This document shows, one piece after another, positions 35,974 to 46,563 of a stretch of DNA of 64,000 nt. How positions within the stretch are numbered: the first letter of the stretch is position 1; each line of letters starts with the position of its first letter. The position numbers were made by a program, and so were the translations under genes. The notes under the pieces are model-generated. The model saw only the letters and a program-made list of their open reading frames with translations. It was not told where the DNA came from and did no database searches. The DNA lies in NCBI GenBank assembly GCA_019636495.1, contig JAHBXL010000002.1, positions 62,001 to 126,000 of the forward strand, given 5' to 3'. The DNA comes from Phycisphaeraceae bacterium (GTDB lineage Bacteria > Planctomycetota > Phycisphaerae > Phycisphaerales > UBA1924).

Positions 35974-38900
35974 TCAGTCCTGCGTCACGGTCTCGTGCAG
36001 GTTGAGCACGGCGTTGGCGATCAACGTCCACGGGGCGAGTTCGGACCAGGGAACAGCGGGATCGGCGCGGCGCGAGCCGACGGAGACGAGTTGCCCCACA
36101 TCGGCCGGTGCCGCGGCGAATCGCTCGCGGAAGTGCGCGAGGGAAGCGCGGAGCATCGCGCGCTCCTGCTGGTCGGGTTCGCGCCCGGTGCAGAGTCGCA
36201 TCATCGCCGCGAGCCGCGATTCATCATCGCCGGGCAGCGCGAGCGCGCGCTCGGCCAGCACGCGGGCGGCCTCGACGAACTGCTCATCGTTCCAGGTGAC
36301 GAGCGCCTGCAGGGGCGTGTTGGTCGAGGGCCGACGGATGACGCACGACTCGCGCGTCGGGGCATCGAACATGAGCATCGCGGGCGGGGGCGAGGCGCGT
36401 TTCCAGTAGGTATAGAGGCTTCGTCGCCAGAGGTCTTCGCCCTCGCCGCGAACGAAGATGCGCGTGTTGGAGGCGGGCATCGCGACTTCCTGCCAGAGGC
36501 CCTCGGGCTGGTAGGGGTTGACGGATGGGCCGCCGAGTTTCTCGACCAGCAGCCCGGATGCGAAGAGCGCGAGATCTCGCACCTGTTCGGCGGCGAGTCG
36601 GCGGCGCGGGTAGAACGCCAGCAGTTGGTTGTCAGGGTCGATCTCGCCGAGTTCGGGTCTGATGCGAGAGGATTGGCGGTAGGTTGCGCTGGTGACAATG
36701 CGGCGAAGGAGCGCGTGCACGTCCCACCCGCTCTCGCGGAAGTCGATCGCCAGATCGTCGAGCAGTTCGGGGTGCGAGGGCCACTCCCCTTGCAGGCCGA
36801 AGTCCTCGCTGGTGCGCACGAGGCCGGTGCCGAAGAGCATCTCCCAGAAGCGGTTGACGGCGACGCGCGCGGTGAGCGGATTCTCTGGCGTGACCAGCCA
36901 CTGCGCCAGGCCGAGGCGGTTGCGCGGCGCCTCGGCGGGCAACGCGCCCAGCGCCCGAGGAACCGACCGCGACACCGGGCGCGAGGGGTCCGGCTGGTCG
37001 TAGACGCCGCGGTTGAGGACAAACGCCGGGCGCGGCGTGGCGAGTTCCTTCATGATCATCGTTCGCGGCAGCGTGTTCTCAATCCGTGTGCGCTCGGCGC
37101 GAAGTTCAGCAAGGCGCGCTTCGGCCTCGCGATAGGAGGGCAGGAAGGTGCGCCGCCACGCCTGGGCCAGGCGCGTACTCAGCGGATCGGACATCGCGCC
37201 CGGCAGCGCGACCGCCGCGACGAGGTCGTGCGGCAGTTCTCCCGGAGCAGGTGACGCGTTGTAGTAGTAGCCGGAGGCCCCGCCGGTGTTGACGATCTTG
37301 AGCACGACGGCGTTGGGGCCGGGTTGAAGCGCGATGGTTGCCTTGTCCTGATCGGGCGCGACGCCGCGCTCGATGTTGCGCGATGCGGCCTCGACGCCGT
37401 TGACGAACAGGCGGAAGCCATCATCGCTGCCGAGTGAGACTTCGAACTGCCGCGCGGTGGGCGACCAGATGGTGCGGCCGACATAGAAGACGTTGACACC
37501 GTCGCCGAGGGCGATGGGTGCGCCATCGACGAGTTTGCGGTCGAAGGCCCAGCGCGGGGCGTTGTCGACCTCGCCGAAGCGGCGCGACTCCGCCACTTCG
37601 CCTGATTCCGGGCCGAAGGCGCGGTCGAACAGTTCGGCCTTGGGCGCGGCGAAGGGTCCGGCGACGTGCAGCCTGCCCGGCGCGGCGGGCAGGTTCGTCA
37701 GCCACTGCTCATTGATCGTGCCGAGGTTGAGGCGGAATCGGGCCAGCGAGTGCTGCTGGTAGCGAGAACGGAAAGAGAGCGTCACACGCACCGCCGCTTC
37801 GGTCCCCCCATCCTCACCCGCGGGCGCGCCAAACGGTTCATCCGTGAGGATCAAGAGCAGGCGCTTGCCCGGCTGCTGATGGCCCGCGATCGCCCAGCCC
37901 TCGCCGGTCGCGTTCAGGACATTGGTGACGTCGTGATTGCCATCGGCCTGCGAGTGGTCGGCCCACGCCCATCGCAGCGGCACGGTTCGCCAGGACACCT
38001 CTGAACCCGTCCCCCCAGCAGGCGCGCCGGTCTCGATGCGCACGCCGGTCAGCACGGCATTGCCATTGGCCGAGCGGCCGGCGGGCTTGCCCGGATCTCC
38101 ATCGGGCGCCATCGCCTCGAGCGCGAGCAGGCGCAGGCCGCGGGCTTCGGTTCGTAAAGTGACCACGTGTTCATCGATCGCGGGCACCCCGCCCGCGGCG
38201 ATGATCGATCCATCGGGTTGAGACTCCAGGCGCACGCGCGGGTCGATCGAGCGCGCATCGACGATCCGCGGCGATATCCACGATGCGCCCGCAGAAACGA
38301 CCAGTTCCGCCAGCGATCGCGAGCGCTGATCGGCTTCATCGGGCGCGGCGGCTTCCATCTGTGCGAGGGCTGCGCGGATGCCCGAATCCAGCACATCGAG
38401 CCGGGCCTTGTCCTCGGCCGTGGGCACGGCCATGAACGGCTCGTATGCGCGGCGCGAGTCGGCGGTCTGCGAGTACAGGCCCGGTTCCTCGTTGGAGTTG
38501 AAGAACGCGAAGAAGGAGAAGTAGTCCTCCTGCGAGATCGGGTCGAACTTGTGGTCGTGGCAGCGGGCGCAGGAGAACGTGAGCCCGACAAAGACCGACG
38601 CGGTGGTGTTGGCGCGGTCCGCGGCATATTCGACGAGGTACTCCTCATCGATCGCGCCGCCCTCATCGGTGGTCACGTGGTTGCGGTTGAACCCTGTCGC
38701 GACCAGTTGGTCGATGGTCGGCTCGGGGAGCAGGTCGCCGGCGAGTTGCTCCGTGAGGAAGCGGTCGTAGGGCATGTTGTCGCGCAGAGCGCGGAGCACC
38801 CAGTCTCTCCACGGCCAGATCTGCCGACCGTTGTCGGTGTGAATGCCGCAGGTATCGCCGTAGCGCGCGGCATCGAGCCAGGGCACCGCGAGCCGCTCGG

Positions 38901-39654
38901 CCAGGCGCGTGCGATAGGGCTCCTGTGTGAAGATCCGATCGACCCACGCTTCGTACGCGTTCTCGCTGGTGTCGGCGAGGAACTCGTCGATTTCATCGAT
39001 CGTCGGCGGCAGGCCGGTGAGATCGAGAAAGACGCGGCGGAGAAGCGTGGCGCGATCGGCTTCGGGCGAGGGGGACACGCCGCGAGACTCCATATTCGCC
39101 AGCACGAGTCGATCGATGCGGTCTCGGGGCCACGCGGTGTTGCGCACGGTCGGGAGCGCGGGACGCGATGGCGGCACAAACGACCAGTGCGGCTCATACT
39201 CCGCGCCCTGCTCGATCCACGCGCGGATCAGCGCCTTCTCATCGTCAGACAACGGCCGCTTGTTGGCCTCGGGCGGGGGCATCGCCAGGACCGGGTCGGT
39301 CGTCGTGATGCGCTTCCACAACTCGCTCGCATTCGGATTGCCGGGAACGATCGCCGCGCCATCGGGCCTCGCGGCGTACGCGCTGGCCGGGTCATCGAGC
39401 CGGAGGTCGGCCTGTCGTGCCGCGGCATCGGGGCCATGACACTGGAAGCAGCGGTCGGAGAGCAACCGGCGGATGTCCCGAGCATAGCGGACGGGCTCCT
39501 CGTGCTCACTCTGGCCGGCGAACATCACCTGCGCAGCGGGCGCCGAACCCGCGCCCGCCAATGCCACCCAGCCAGCCACGCCGACGAGCAAGAACGCCGC
39601 CCCGGCCATTGCGGCGGCGACCACTCGGCGGAACTGTGTGGATCGGAGGGGCAT
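35974..39654 (-). CDS. DUF1553 (PSD1) planctomycete cytochrome protein
   Basis: 1226 residues, the largest gene here. N-terminal membrane helix/signal ([24 protein letters not shown]). PSCyt1 domain with heme motif CFQCHG near residue 70 and a Met in [17 protein letters not shown]. Then DUF1549 ([35 protein letters not shown], second CxxCH motif [11 protein letters not shown]), a beta-sandwich middle, and DUF1553 ([59 protein letters not shown]). Typical of Planctomycetota and usually paired with DUF1501, as here. Thought to act in the envelope on complex organic substrates; the role is not established. Confidence 0.9.
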   Translation of the reverse strand: MPLRSTQFRRVVAAAMAGAAFLLVGVAGWVALAGAGSAPAAQVMFAGQSEHEEPVRYARDIRRLLSDRCFQCHGPDAAARQADLRLDDPASAYAARPDGAAIVPGNPNASELWKRITTTDPVLAMPPPEANKRPLSDDEKALIRAWIEQGAEYEPHWSFVPPSRPALPTVRNTAWPRDRIDRLVLANMESRGVSPSPEADRATLLRRVFLDLTGLPPTIDEIDEFLADTSENAYEAWVDRIFTQEPYRTRLAERLAVPWLDAARYGDTCGIHTDNGRQIWPWRDWVLRALRDNMPYDRFLTEQLAGDLLPEPTIDQLVATGFNRNHVTTDEGGAIDEEYLVEYAADRANTTASVFVGLTFSCARCHDHKFDPISQEDYFSFFAFFNSNEEPGLYSQTADSRRAYEPFMAVPTAEDKARLDVLDSGIRAALAQMEAAAPDEADQRSRSLAELVVSAGASWISPRIVDARSIDPRVRLESQPDGSIIAAGGVPAIDEHVVTLRTEARGLRLLALEAMAPDGDPGKPAGRSANGNAVLTGVRIETGAPAGGTGSEVSWRTVPLRWAWADHSQADGNHDVTNVLNATGEGWAIAGHQQPGKRLLLILTDEPFGAPAGEDGGTEAAVRVTLSFRSRYQQHSLARFRLNLGTINEQWLTNLPAAPGRLHVAGPFAAPKAELFDRAFGPESGEVAESRRFGEVDNAPRWAFDRKLVDGAPIALGDGVNVFYVGRTIWSPTARQFEVSLGSDDGFRLFVNGVEAASRNIERGVAPDQDKATIALQPGPNAVVLKIVNTGGASGYYYNASPAPGELPHDLVAAVALPGAMSDPLSTRLAQAWRRTFLPSYREAEARLAELRAERTRIENTLPRTMIMKELATPRPAFVLNRGVYDQPDPSRPVSRSVPRALGALPAEAPRNRLGLAQWLVTPENPLTARVAVNRFWEMLFGTGLVRTSEDFGLQGEWPSHPELLDDLAIDFRESGWDVHALLRRIVTSATYRQSSRIRPELGEIDPDNQLLAFYPRRRLAAEQVRDLALFASGLLVEKLGGPSVNPYQPEGLWQEVAMPASNTRIFVRGEGEDLWRRSLYTYWKRASPPPAMLMFDAPTRESCVIRRPSTNTPLQALVTWNDEQFVEAARVLAERALALPGDDESRLAAMMRLCTGREPDQQERAMLRASLAHFRERFAAAPADVGQLVSVGSRRADPAVPWSELAPWTLIANAVLNLHETVTQD

Positions 39655-39800
39655 GTCTGGAGTCCGGGGTATGACAGACAGTCTACCACATCCATCGCGG
39701 GGCCCAAGAGATCGTGACCCGTACTCGTCAAACCAACGGCATTCCCGGGTCGGGTTCTGGTACCATGGGCACGCCCGAACCGCTTTCTCCGGAGTCTCCC

Positions 39801-40880
39801 ATGACCATCAATCCCCGCGTTTCCCGACGCATCGCCCTTCAGGCCGGCATGGCCGCGACGGCGGCACTGGCCGCCGCGCCGATGGTGCGTGCATCGAACA
39901 AGTCGGGCCGCGGGCCGGTGACGGTCGGCTCGGGCGCACACACCTACGAGGTCGAGCATGACTGGGCCCGCCTGCCGGGCACGCACGCCTTCGGGAACAC
40001 GCACGGTGTAGGAATCGATTCGCAGGGCATGGTCTACATCAAGCACACCGTGCACGCTTCAAGTTCTTCGGCCGATGCCGTGTGCGTGTTCGATGCAAGG
40101 GGCGCGTTTGTGCGGTCGTGGGGCGCCGAGTTCCGCGGCGGGGCGCACGGGCTGACGCTCTCTTGCGAGCCGGGCGGCGAGTTCCTCTACTTGTGCGACT
40201 GCAACCGCTCGGTGGTGCGCAAGACCACGCTGACCGGCGAAAACGTGCTGGAGTTTGCCTGGCCGGAGGCCTCGGGTGTCTATGGCTCCATTGGCGAGTA
40301 CAAGCCGACCAACGTCGCGGTCGTCCCGTTTGAAGCGGTGAATGCCGCGGGCCGGCCACACGCGCAGCGCGGGCGGGTGTTCATTGCGGATGGCTACGGG
40401 AAGAGTTGGATCCACGAGTATGATGCCGCGGGTGCGTACATCCGCACGTTTGGCGGGCCCGGCAGGGAGCGCGGGCAGACTTCCTGCCCGCACGGCCTTG
40501 CGGTGGATTCTCGCGGCGGCACGCCGCGGCTGGTGGTGGCGGACCGCGGCAACCGGCGACTGCAGTACTTCACGCTGGACGGTCGGCACGACGGGTTCGT
40601 GACCGAAGAGATGCGATCGCCGTGCCACTTCGACACGCGGGGCGAGTTGCTGCTGGTGCCGGACCTTGAAGCGCGGGTGACGCTGCTCGACAAGCAGAAC
40701 AAGTTGATTGCGCACCTGGGCGATGGCGAGAACTTCGGCCTGCGCGACAAAGCGCGGGAGCAGTTCGTGCCGGGCAAGTTCATCGCGCCGCACTCGGCGT
40801 GCTTTGACAACGAGGGGAACATCTTCGTTGTGGAGTGGGTGGAGGTGGGACGGGTGACGAGGCTGCGGAGGGTCGCGTAG
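39801..40880 (+). CDS. Tat-exported NHL/6-bladed beta-propeller protein
   Basis: 359 residues. Twin-arginine signal (VSRRIALQAGMAATAALAA). The rest is a propeller with NHL-like blades: THGVGIDSQGMVYIKHT, CPHGLAVDSRGG, LVVADRGNRRLQYFTLDG, APHSACFDNEGNIFVVEW. Such domains bind ligands or catalyse lactone/peptide cleavage; no catalytic set is clear. SD GGAG at 39791-39794; a TACCAT box at 39760-39765 could be its -10. It is divergent from the DUF1553 gene and may share its regulation. Confidence 0.8.
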   Translation: MTINPRVSRRIALQAGMAATAALAAAPMVRASNKSGRGPVTVGSGAHTYEVEHDWARLPGTHAFGNTHGVGIDSQGMVYIKHTVHASSSSADAVCVFDARGAFVRSWGAEFRGGAHGLTLSCEPGGEFLYLCDCNRSVVRKTTLTGENVLEFAWPEASGVYGSIGEYKPTNVAVVPFEAVNAAGRPHAQRGRVFIADGYGKSWIHEYDAAGAYIRTFGGPGRERGQTSCPHGLAVDSRGGTPRLVVADRGNRRLQYFTLDGRHDGFVTEEMRSPCHFDTRGELLLVPDLEARVTLLDKQNKLIAHLGDGENFGLRDKAREQFVPGKFIAPHSACFDNEGNIFVVEWVEVGRVTRLRRVA

Positions 40881-40906
40881 CCCGCGGGCCTGCTCTTGTT
40901 TGAGTC

Positions 40907-42127
40907 TCATCCACGCTCCGCGTTCCTTGGCGCGAGTTTCACGCCCTCGCGCACGCGGTCGCTGGGGTACACCACCACGCGCTCGCCGACCGACAGGCCG
41001 TTGAGCACCTCGGCCTCGGCGTGGTTGCGACGACCGATCTCGAGCAGACGCATCGAAGCGCGGCCATCGTGTTCCACAAACGCGGCCCACTTGTCGCCCT
41101 GGCGGAAGAGCGCGCCCGTCGGCACCTTCATCACATCCGCGGCATCGGCCACCACGATCCGCGTCTGCACGCGGTAGCCATCGCCAAGGCCTTCTCTCGA
41201 GGCGGGCGCATCGGCGAAGTCGATGATCACGTTGACACGCTGCTCTTCCACCCCCAGCGCTGAGATCTTGGTGAATGCCGAGGGCTCGACCAGTCGCACG
41301 CGTCCGCGCAGCACGCCCGTGCCGCCCCAGTCCTCGATATGCACCGCCGCGCCGGGCGCGATCCGCACAGCGTCGGGCGAGAGCACATCGACTTCGATCT
41401 CCAGGTCGGTGCTGTCGCCGATCTCGACCAATGGTGTACCCGGAGACACGAAGCCCGCACTCTCGCGCAGCACGCGGAGCACTCGCCCATCGATGGGCGA
41501 GAGGATCGTGAGCCGCGCGGCCTCCGCATCGGCCCCGCCATCGGCCGGGCGCGTTCGCACCAGCGCGGCCTCGGCCTGCGCGAGTTCGAACACGGCGATC
41601 TGCCGGGCGAACTCCGCCGCGCGGGCTTCTTCGGTGCGCACCGTGACGACGAGTTGGGCATCCTGCACTTCGCGGAGATTTGCCGCGGCCTGCGATGCCG
41701 AGGACTGCACGCGCCGCAGTTCATCGGTGGCGAACTCGAGCGCGGCGTTCGCGGCGATGACCTGGGTCCGGGCGCGCTCGACGGCCAGCGCGGCGGCGCG
41801 TACACGGGCCTCGGCCTCGGCGACAGCGCGCGCATCGAGCAGGTCGGGATCGCTGGGGTCGATGGCGGCCAACAGGGTCCTGCCGGCCTGCACGGGCTCG
41901 CCGGCCTTGTATGGAATTCGTGCCAACCGCCCCGCGAGCGGGCTGAAGACGACGTACCGCTCCTTCACTCGGGTTCGCCCGTCCTCATTCACGGTCACCT
42001 GCAACGGGCCGCTGACCACGTCGGCCAGATCGACCGGCGCGGGGCGCGGGCGGATGCTCATGACCAGCCCGGCGACGACCAGGGCGAAGACCAGCAGCGG
42101 GAGAATGATCCTTCGGAGCCGGGCCAT
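40907..42127 (-). CDS. HlyD/RND-type periplasmic adaptor of ABC exporter
   Basis: 406 residues. N-terminal membrane helix (IILPLLVFALVVAGLVMSI), barrel-sandwich halves (VFSPLAGRLARIPYKAGEPVQAG and LTILSPIDGRVLRVLRESAGFVSPG), long helical hairpin between them, then beta-barrel and C-terminal parts. It would bridge the inner-membrane permease to an outer channel. Last gene of the ATPase-permease-adaptor unit, 21 bases after the permease. No TolC-like gene is nearby. Confidence 0.88.
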   Translation of the reverse strand: MARLRRIILPLLVFALVVAGLVMSIRPRPAPVDLADVVSGPLQVTVNEDGRTRVKERYVVFSPLAGRLARIPYKAGEPVQAGRTLLAAIDPSDPDLLDARAVAEAEARVRAAALAVERARTQVIAANAALEFATDELRRVQSSASQAAANLREVQDAQLVVTVRTEEARAAEFARQIAVFELAQAEAALVRTRPADGGADAEAARLTILSPIDGRVLRVLRESAGFVSPGTPLVEIGDSTDLEIEVDVLSPDAVRIAPGAAVHIEDWGGTGVLRGRVRLVEPSAFTKISALGVEEQRVNVIIDFADAPASREGLGDGYRVQTRIVVADAADVMKVPTGALFRQGDKWAAFVEHDGRASMRLLEIGRRNHAEAEVLNGLSVGERVVVYPSDRVREGVKLAPRNAERG

Positions 42128-42148
42128 GGTTGTGCAACCGGGGTGCGT

Positions 42149-44512
42149 TCAGATGCGGGCCTTGAGCACTTCGACGAGGTTCAGCCGGTCGAGATCCTGG
42201 CGAACGAACAGGGCGGTGGTCGTCGCGGCCAGCAGCACGACGGTCCCCGCGAAGGCGAGCGTCCGGCCCGCGACGACGTAGGGTATGCGGTGGGTTTCGG
42301 TCTGCATGGCCCATGTCGCCGCGCCGCAGAGCAGGTATCCGGCGGCGACCCCGACGGGCAGCGCGACAAGCGTGATCACGGCGAGTTCGCCGAGGAAGAT
42401 GCCGGCGATCTCGGACCGATAGAAGCCCAGGACGCGGAGGGTGGCCAGTTCGTGCGCGCGCTCGGCGTAGAGAATCCGCGCGGTGTTGTAGACCACGCCG
42501 ACGGCGATGACGCATGCGAACGCGAGATTGAACAGCCTCATGGTCAGGAGGTTCTCGGCGAGCGTTTCTTCGAAACTCTCCAGCGCGGCACGCTTGATGG
42601 TCACGGTCGCTACGCCTGGTGTCTGCTTGAGTTCCTGGTAGAGCCGCGCCGACGCCGCGGCATCGACGGTGAGGGCTGCGCCTGAAAGCGTCGGCCCCTC
42701 GCCCATGGCCCGGTTGAGCGTGGCCATGTCGACATAGGCGCCGGTACCGACGTAGGTCTCGACGACACGGTGCACGCGGAGGCGCAGCGTGGGTCGCTGA
42801 CCCTCGAGCGTTTCGATGACCAGTTCATCTCCGCGCCGCGCATCGAGCAACTCGGCGAGCCCCGCGCTGATGACCAGGGCGTCGGGCGGCACGTGGACGT
42901 GGCTGAATCGGTCATCCACGACGCGCCGCAGCGTGCCGTCGGATGGAAGGCCCTGCAGCGGTTCGCGCCGCAGTCGCGGGCCGTGCCAGATGCGCGCGGG
43001 CACGACGCGGTAGGGCTCGGCGGTGATGACGCCCGGCGCGGCCCGCAGGGCGTGCAGCGCCCGCGTCGCTCGCGGCTCGTTGAACGTCACCAGCACGTCC
43101 TGCCGCTGGGCGGTGTGGAACTCCAGTTCGATCAGTTCGTCGATCGCGTCGCCGACGAAACTCCCGAGCGTGAGGATGGCGACGGTCGCGGCCACTCCAA
43201 GCATCGAGATCGCGGTCCGGGTCTTGTGCCGCTGCAGATGCCGCAGCACCATCTTGGCCGATGGCCACAGCGCACGGTCGAGGCCGAGCCGCTCGACGAT
43301 CGACACCCGGTAGACGGCCGGCGCCTCGGGGCGCATGGCGTCGGCCGGGGACATGCGCATGGCCCGCAGCACCGACCACGCGGCGCCGATGGTCGCCGCG
43401 CCGGTGGTCGCGCCGATGCCGACCAGCCCGACCCAGGCCTCCATGTGATACTGCAACTCCGGGAAGCGGAAGAATCGGACGTAGAGGGACGTGAGGAGGT
43501 TGCCCATCGCCGCGCCGAGCACGATGCCCAGCACGGCCCCGAGCACGCCGACCATCGCCACCAGCGCGAGGAAGTGCCGGCCCACGTCGCCGGCGGTGTA
43601 ACCGAATGCGCGGAGCACGGCGATCTGCTCGCGCTGCGTGCGCACGAGGCGGGAGACAACGATGCTGACGAGCATGGCGGCGACGGCGAGGAACATCGGC
43701 GGCGTCACGCGGACCATGTTGCGCAACTGCGAGAGTTCGTCGCTGACATAGCGGTGCGACACCTGCTCGTCCCGCCCGTGGGCGCTCTCGCCGCCATACG
43801 GGCCGGTCAGGTGATCGATCGCATCGATGATGGCGGCTTCGTTCGAGTTCGGGGAGATCGCGACGGCCAGGTTGTTGAACGCGCCATCGAGATCGAAAGA
43901 TGGCGCGAGTTGGTCGCGCCGCATCCACATAACGCCATAGCGCTTGTCATCGGGCACGAAACTGCCGGGCCGGAGCGAGTAGATGAACTCGGGCGAGAGC
44001 GCGAAGCCAACAGCCGCGAGCCGCTCGAGCCGACCGTTGATCACCGCGCCGAAGGTGAAGCCCGGCTGCATCGCGTGGGCCTCGGCGAATGCCTCGCTCA
44101 CCACGACCTCACCGGGCCGACCGGGCTCGGGCAATCTTCCGCGCCGGAGATGCAACCGGTTGAGAATCGGATCGTCGCGATCGGGGATCGACACGATCAG
44201 CCCCGCTGCCGGCTCGAACATGCCGGGGATATCGAGGTTGACGCTGACGACGACGCGCGGCTCGACCGCGGCAACGCCGGGGATTTCGCGAACACGATCG
44301 GCCAGCGAGAGCGGCGCCCGCTTGCACTGGGCGAACACGTGGGCGAACGCGGCGCGTTCGTAATACGCGGCCTGTGTCGCTTCGAGCGAGCGCGAGGCGC
44401 TCACCGCCATCAGGAACGCGCCGATGCCGCACGCCATGACCAGGGCGATGGCGATCAGTTGCGACTTGAGCCGCCACGCATCGCGAAGGAGTTTGCGGTC
44501 GATCGCTCGCAC
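42149..44512 (-). CDS. ABC exporter permease with two FtsX domains
   Basis: 787 residues. An N-terminal helix (LIAIALVMACGIGAFLMAVSA) is followed by a MacB-like periplasmic domain. Next come an FtsX domain (VTPPMFLAVAAMLVSIVVSRLV, FLALVAMVGVLGAVLGIVLG), a second periplasmic domain after AISMLGVAATVAILTLGSFVG, and a second FtsX domain (RLFNLAFACVIAVGVVYN, ELAVITLVALPVGVAAGYLL). Long MacB/LolE-like relatives of this duplicated type move lipids, peptides or drugs from the membrane. Starts four bases after the ATPase gene. Confidence 0.9.
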   Translation of the reverse strand: MRAIDRKLLRDAWRLKSQLIAIALVMACGIGAFLMAVSASRSLEATQAAYYERAAFAHVFAQCKRAPLSLADRVREIPGVAAVEPRVVVSVNLDIPGMFEPAAGLIVSIPDRDDPILNRLHLRRGRLPEPGRPGEVVVSEAFAEAHAMQPGFTFGAVINGRLERLAAVGFALSPEFIYSLRPGSFVPDDKRYGVMWMRRDQLAPSFDLDGAFNNLAVAISPNSNEAAIIDAIDHLTGPYGGESAHGRDEQVSHRYVSDELSQLRNMVRVTPPMFLAVAAMLVSIVVSRLVRTQREQIAVLRAFGYTAGDVGRHFLALVAMVGVLGAVLGIVLGAAMGNLLTSLYVRFFRFPELQYHMEAWVGLVGIGATTGAATIGAAWSVLRAMRMSPADAMRPEAPAVYRVSIVERLGLDRALWPSAKMVLRHLQRHKTRTAISMLGVAATVAILTLGSFVGDAIDELIELEFHTAQRQDVLVTFNEPRATRALHALRAAPGVITAEPYRVVPARIWHGPRLRREPLQGLPSDGTLRRVVDDRFSHVHVPPDALVISAGLAELLDARRGDELVIETLEGQRPTLRLRVHRVVETYVGTGAYVDMATLNRAMGEGPTLSGAALTVDAAASARLYQELKQTPGVATVTIKRAALESFEETLAENLLTMRLFNLAFACVIAVGVVYNTARILYAERAHELATLRVLGFYRSEIAGIFLGELAVITLVALPVGVAAGYLLCGAATWAMQTETHRIPYVVAGRTLAFAGTVVLLAATTTALFVRQDLDRLNLVEVLKARI

Positions 44513-44516
44513 AGTG

Positions 44517-45254
44517 TCACCAGGTGAGGTCGCGTGCGCTGGCGCGCGTCGGGTTGGTCTCGATGCCTGCCACGCGCCCGCCGCTGAGGTGGATGACCCG
44601 GTCGGCCATGGCGGCGATGGCCGCGTTGTGCGTGATCACGACCGCGGTCGTGCCCAGTTGTGCGTTGGCCGCGGAGATGGCCTCGAGGACGATGATGCCG
44701 GTCTTCACGTCCAGGGCACCGGTCGGCTCGTCGCAGAGCAGCACATCGGGCCGCTTGGCCACAGCGCGGGCGATGGCGACCCGCTGCTGCTCGCCGCCGG
44801 AGAGTTGCGCCGGGAAGTGATCCATCCGCTCGGCCAGCCCCACGAGCGCCAGCGCCTCGTGGGCGGGCATCGGGTCGGGCGAGATATCCGTCACAAGCGC
44901 GACGTTCTCGCGCGCTGTCAGACTCGGGACCAGGTTGTAGAACTGGAAGACGAATCCCACGTGCTCGCGCCGATACCGCGTCAGCGCGCGGTCGTCCATC
45001 CGCGTCAGATCGTGATCCAGATACCTCACCGTGCCGGAGGTCGGCACATCAAGCCCGCCGAGGATGTTCAGCAGCGTGGACTTGCCGCTCCCCGATGGGC
45101 CCAGCAACACGACGAACTCGCCCGCAAACAGGTCCAGATCGACGCCGTCGAGCGCGCGGACCTCGACCTCGCCCATCCCGTACACCTTCGTGAGCGCGCG
45201 GGCCGAAAACGCGGCGCTCGGGGCGGGTGTTCGAGTGCGTGCGGCGGGTGGCAT
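44517..45254 (-). CDS. ABC exporter ATPase (LolD/MacB-type)
   Basis: 245 residues. Walker [10 protein letters not shown], signature [14 protein letters not shown], Walker [14 protein letters not shown], switch His in VVITHN. The phrase [18 protein letters not shown] is typical of the LolD/MacB/DevA class that powers FtsX-type permeases. First gene of the exporter unit; starts 25 bases after the PrpB-like gene on the same strand, so they may be co-transcribed. Confidence 0.93.
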   Translation of the reverse strand: MPPAARTRTPAPSAAFSARALTKVYGMGEVEVRALDGVDLDLFAGEFVVLLGPSGSGKSTLLNILGGLDVPTSGTVRYLDHDLTRMDDRALTRYRREHVGFVFQFYNLVPSLTARENVALVTDISPDPMPAHEALALVGLAERMDHFPAQLSGGEQQRVAIARAVAKRPDVLLCDEPTGALDVKTGIIVLEAISAANAQLGTTAVVITHNAAIAAMADRVIHLSGGRVAGIETNPTRASARDLTW

Positions 45255-45279
45255 GGTCGCTCCGGTTGCGCGGCCGGCC

Positions 45280-46182
45280 TCACATCCGCGCTGGGAAGTT
45301 CCACTCCACGCCCGGTTTGTAGTTGATCAGCCCGTACAACTGCTCGCGCGTCTGCATCTGATCGACGAATCCGGCCACGGTGCCCTCCCGCTTCAGTTGT
45401 TCAAGCGCCCGCGCCACCGCGCCCATGGCGGTTCGGAGCATCGACACCGGGAAGATCACGCACGAGTAGCCCATCTCGCCAAACCGCGCGGAGGGGATGA
45501 TCGGCGTCTTGCCGAACTCGGTCATGTTCGCCAGCAGGTGGTAGCGAGCGGTGGCACCGGCCTTGTTGCGCAGTCTCTGTGCAAAGTCCGCGAACTCCTG
45601 CTCGCTGGCGAGCCCTTCGGGGAAAATCATCCCCGCGCCCGCCTGCACGTACGCCGCGGCACGATCCACCGCGGCATCGAACCCCTCCACGCCGCGAGCA
45701 TCGGTGCGGGCGCAGATGATCAGGTCGCGTGCCGACTTCGCAGCGTTCACCGCCGCGGCGATCTTTTCCACCGAGTGCTCGAGCGGGATGAGTTTCTTGC
45801 CGTCGAGATGTCCGCAGCGCTTCGGAAAGACCTGGTCTTCGAGGTGCAGCCCGGCCGCGCCGGCCCGGGCATATTCCACGACCGTGCGCCGCACCATCTC
45901 GCTCTCGCCGAAGCCGGTGTCGGCATCGGCGATGAGCGGGAGCCCGCACGCATCGACGATTTCTCGGATGAGGCGGGCAAAGTGGTCGAGTGTCAGGATT
46001 CCCACATCGGGCACGCCGGCGCACACGCTGGTCGCCGCGCCCGAGACGTAGCAAGCCTCGAAGCCCGCCTGACGAATGGCCAGCCCGCAGAGGGCGTTGA
46101 ATGCACCGGGCATCATCAGACACTGATTGCTTGCCGCGGCGGAGTCGAGCAGGGATCGCAAACGATCGGGCGCGTGTGCCAT
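45280..46182 (-). CDS. prpB: Methylisocitrate lyase/PEP mutase-family enzyme (PrpB-like)
   Basis: 300 residues. It shows the family TIM-barrel motifs: [31 protein letters not shown] (Mg ligands), [21 protein letters not shown] (the KRCGH active loop of methylisocitrate lyase), and [13 protein letters not shown]. It would split 2-methylisocitrate to pyruvate and succinate in propionate catabolism. No prpC/prpD is near, so a related C-C lyase role is possible. ATG 46182 has TATCCT 6 bases upstream, no SD. Propionate could come from 2-oxobutyrate made by the gamma-lyase, but that link is inferred. Confidence 0.85.
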   Translation of the reverse strand: MAHAPDRLRSLLDSAAASNQCLMMPGAFNALCGLAIRQAGFEACYVSGAATSVCAGVPDVGILTLDHFARLIREIVDACGLPLIADADTGFGESEMVRRTVVEYARAGAAGLHLEDQVFPKRCGHLDGKKLIPLEHSVEKIAAAVNAAKSARDLIICARTDARGVEGFDAAVDRAAAYVQAGAGMIFPEGLASEQEFADFAQRLRNKAGATARYHLLANMTEFGKTPIIPSARFGEMGYSCVIFPVSMLRTAMGAVARALEQLKREGTVAGFVDQMQTREQLYGLINYKPGVEWNFPARM

Positions 46183-46188
46183 GTCAGC

Positions 46189-46194
46189 AGGATA
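46189..46194 (-). promoter_or_regulatory. TATCCT -10-like box, 6 bases before the prpB ATG
   Basis: Minus strand, TATCCT-GCTGAC-ATG. Confidence 0.4.
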
Positions 46195-46247
46195 GAGCGC
46201 GAGACGGGAATCGATCCCGCGCCCGCACAAGGCCGACTCCGCCGAAA

Positions 46248-46279
46248 ACAACAACCCCCGATCCCAAGGGACCGGGGGT
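46248..46279 (-). terminator. Intrinsic terminator in the 46.2-kb gap
   Basis: Arms 46254-46265 and 46268-46279, eleven pairs with one mismatch and a 2-base loop. On the minus strand it is followed by TGTTGTTTT. No recognised gene ends just upstream, which points to an unannotated transcript. Confidence 0.7.
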
Positions 46280-46334
46280 CGTGCATTTCTGCGTGGGCCG
46301 GGCCATTTCGGGCCGGCTCCGTCGAGCGGCCGCG

Positions 46335-46370
46335 TTAGCGGCTCGGCCCTCTACGACAATCCTGAATCAC
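46335..46370 (-). CDS. Possible 11-residue peptide behind a perfect SD
   Basis: GTG 46370 to TAA 46335, encoding a peptide that ends in RRGPSR. The SD core GGAGG is 7 bases from the GTG, near-ideal spacing. An in-frame ATG at 46397 would give 20 residues but places the SD inside the coding part. Too short to judge by sequence; it may be a leader peptide. Confidence 0.25.
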   Translation of the reverse strand: MIQDCRRGPSR

Positions 46371-46384
46371 TGGATCACCTCCTT
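46371..46384 (-). promoter_or_regulatory. 14-base complement to the 16S rRNA 3' tail
   Basis: The minus strand reads AAGGAGGTGATCCA, fully complementary to the conserved 16S tail (UGGAUCACCUCCUU). This exceeds a normal SD of 4-7 bases. Confidence 0.7.
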
Positions 46385-46563
46385 CCCAAAAGCCCATCCC
46401 AGCCGCCGCGGGGTTGTCTCCCGCCGCCGGGCTGCCTTTCCGCGGGCCGTCACCCGCGGCTCATCGCCCGATGCGTTCAATGCACCGGTCGTCGCGCTTC
46501 GCGGGGCGGGCTCTGGTCGTGGTTCTCACGCCGCGGCCTGCCATGCTCCACGCGATACACCAA

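Larger units (their letters stand above)
46244..46557 (-). ncRNA. Candidate small RNA or leader-peptide transcript
   Basis: Predicted from the promoter at 46564-46591 to the T-rich end of the terminator, about 310 bases. It would carry AAGGAGGTGATCCA (46371-46384), an extended anti-anti-SD, in front of a very short ORF. No Rfam family recognised by eye; it does not look like 6S, SRP, RNase P or tmRNA. It could be an mRNA for the tiny peptide, a regulatory RNA, or both. Confidence 0.35.

Noticed and set aside
35785..37254. Plus-strand open frame starting in the heptamer array (MSDVGCR repeats)
   Set aside because: Created by the stop-free tandem repeat and by antisense to the DUF1553 gene.
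46196..46222. tRNA or tmRNA T-arm-like hairpin
   Set aside because: A T-loop-like CGGGA-N5-TCCCG is present, but no acceptor stem partner, anticodon arm or CCA end could be found.
46360..46400. 3' end of a 16S rRNA gene on the plus strand
   Set aside because: Only the last 14 bases match; the preceding helix 45 and helix 44 sequences are absent.
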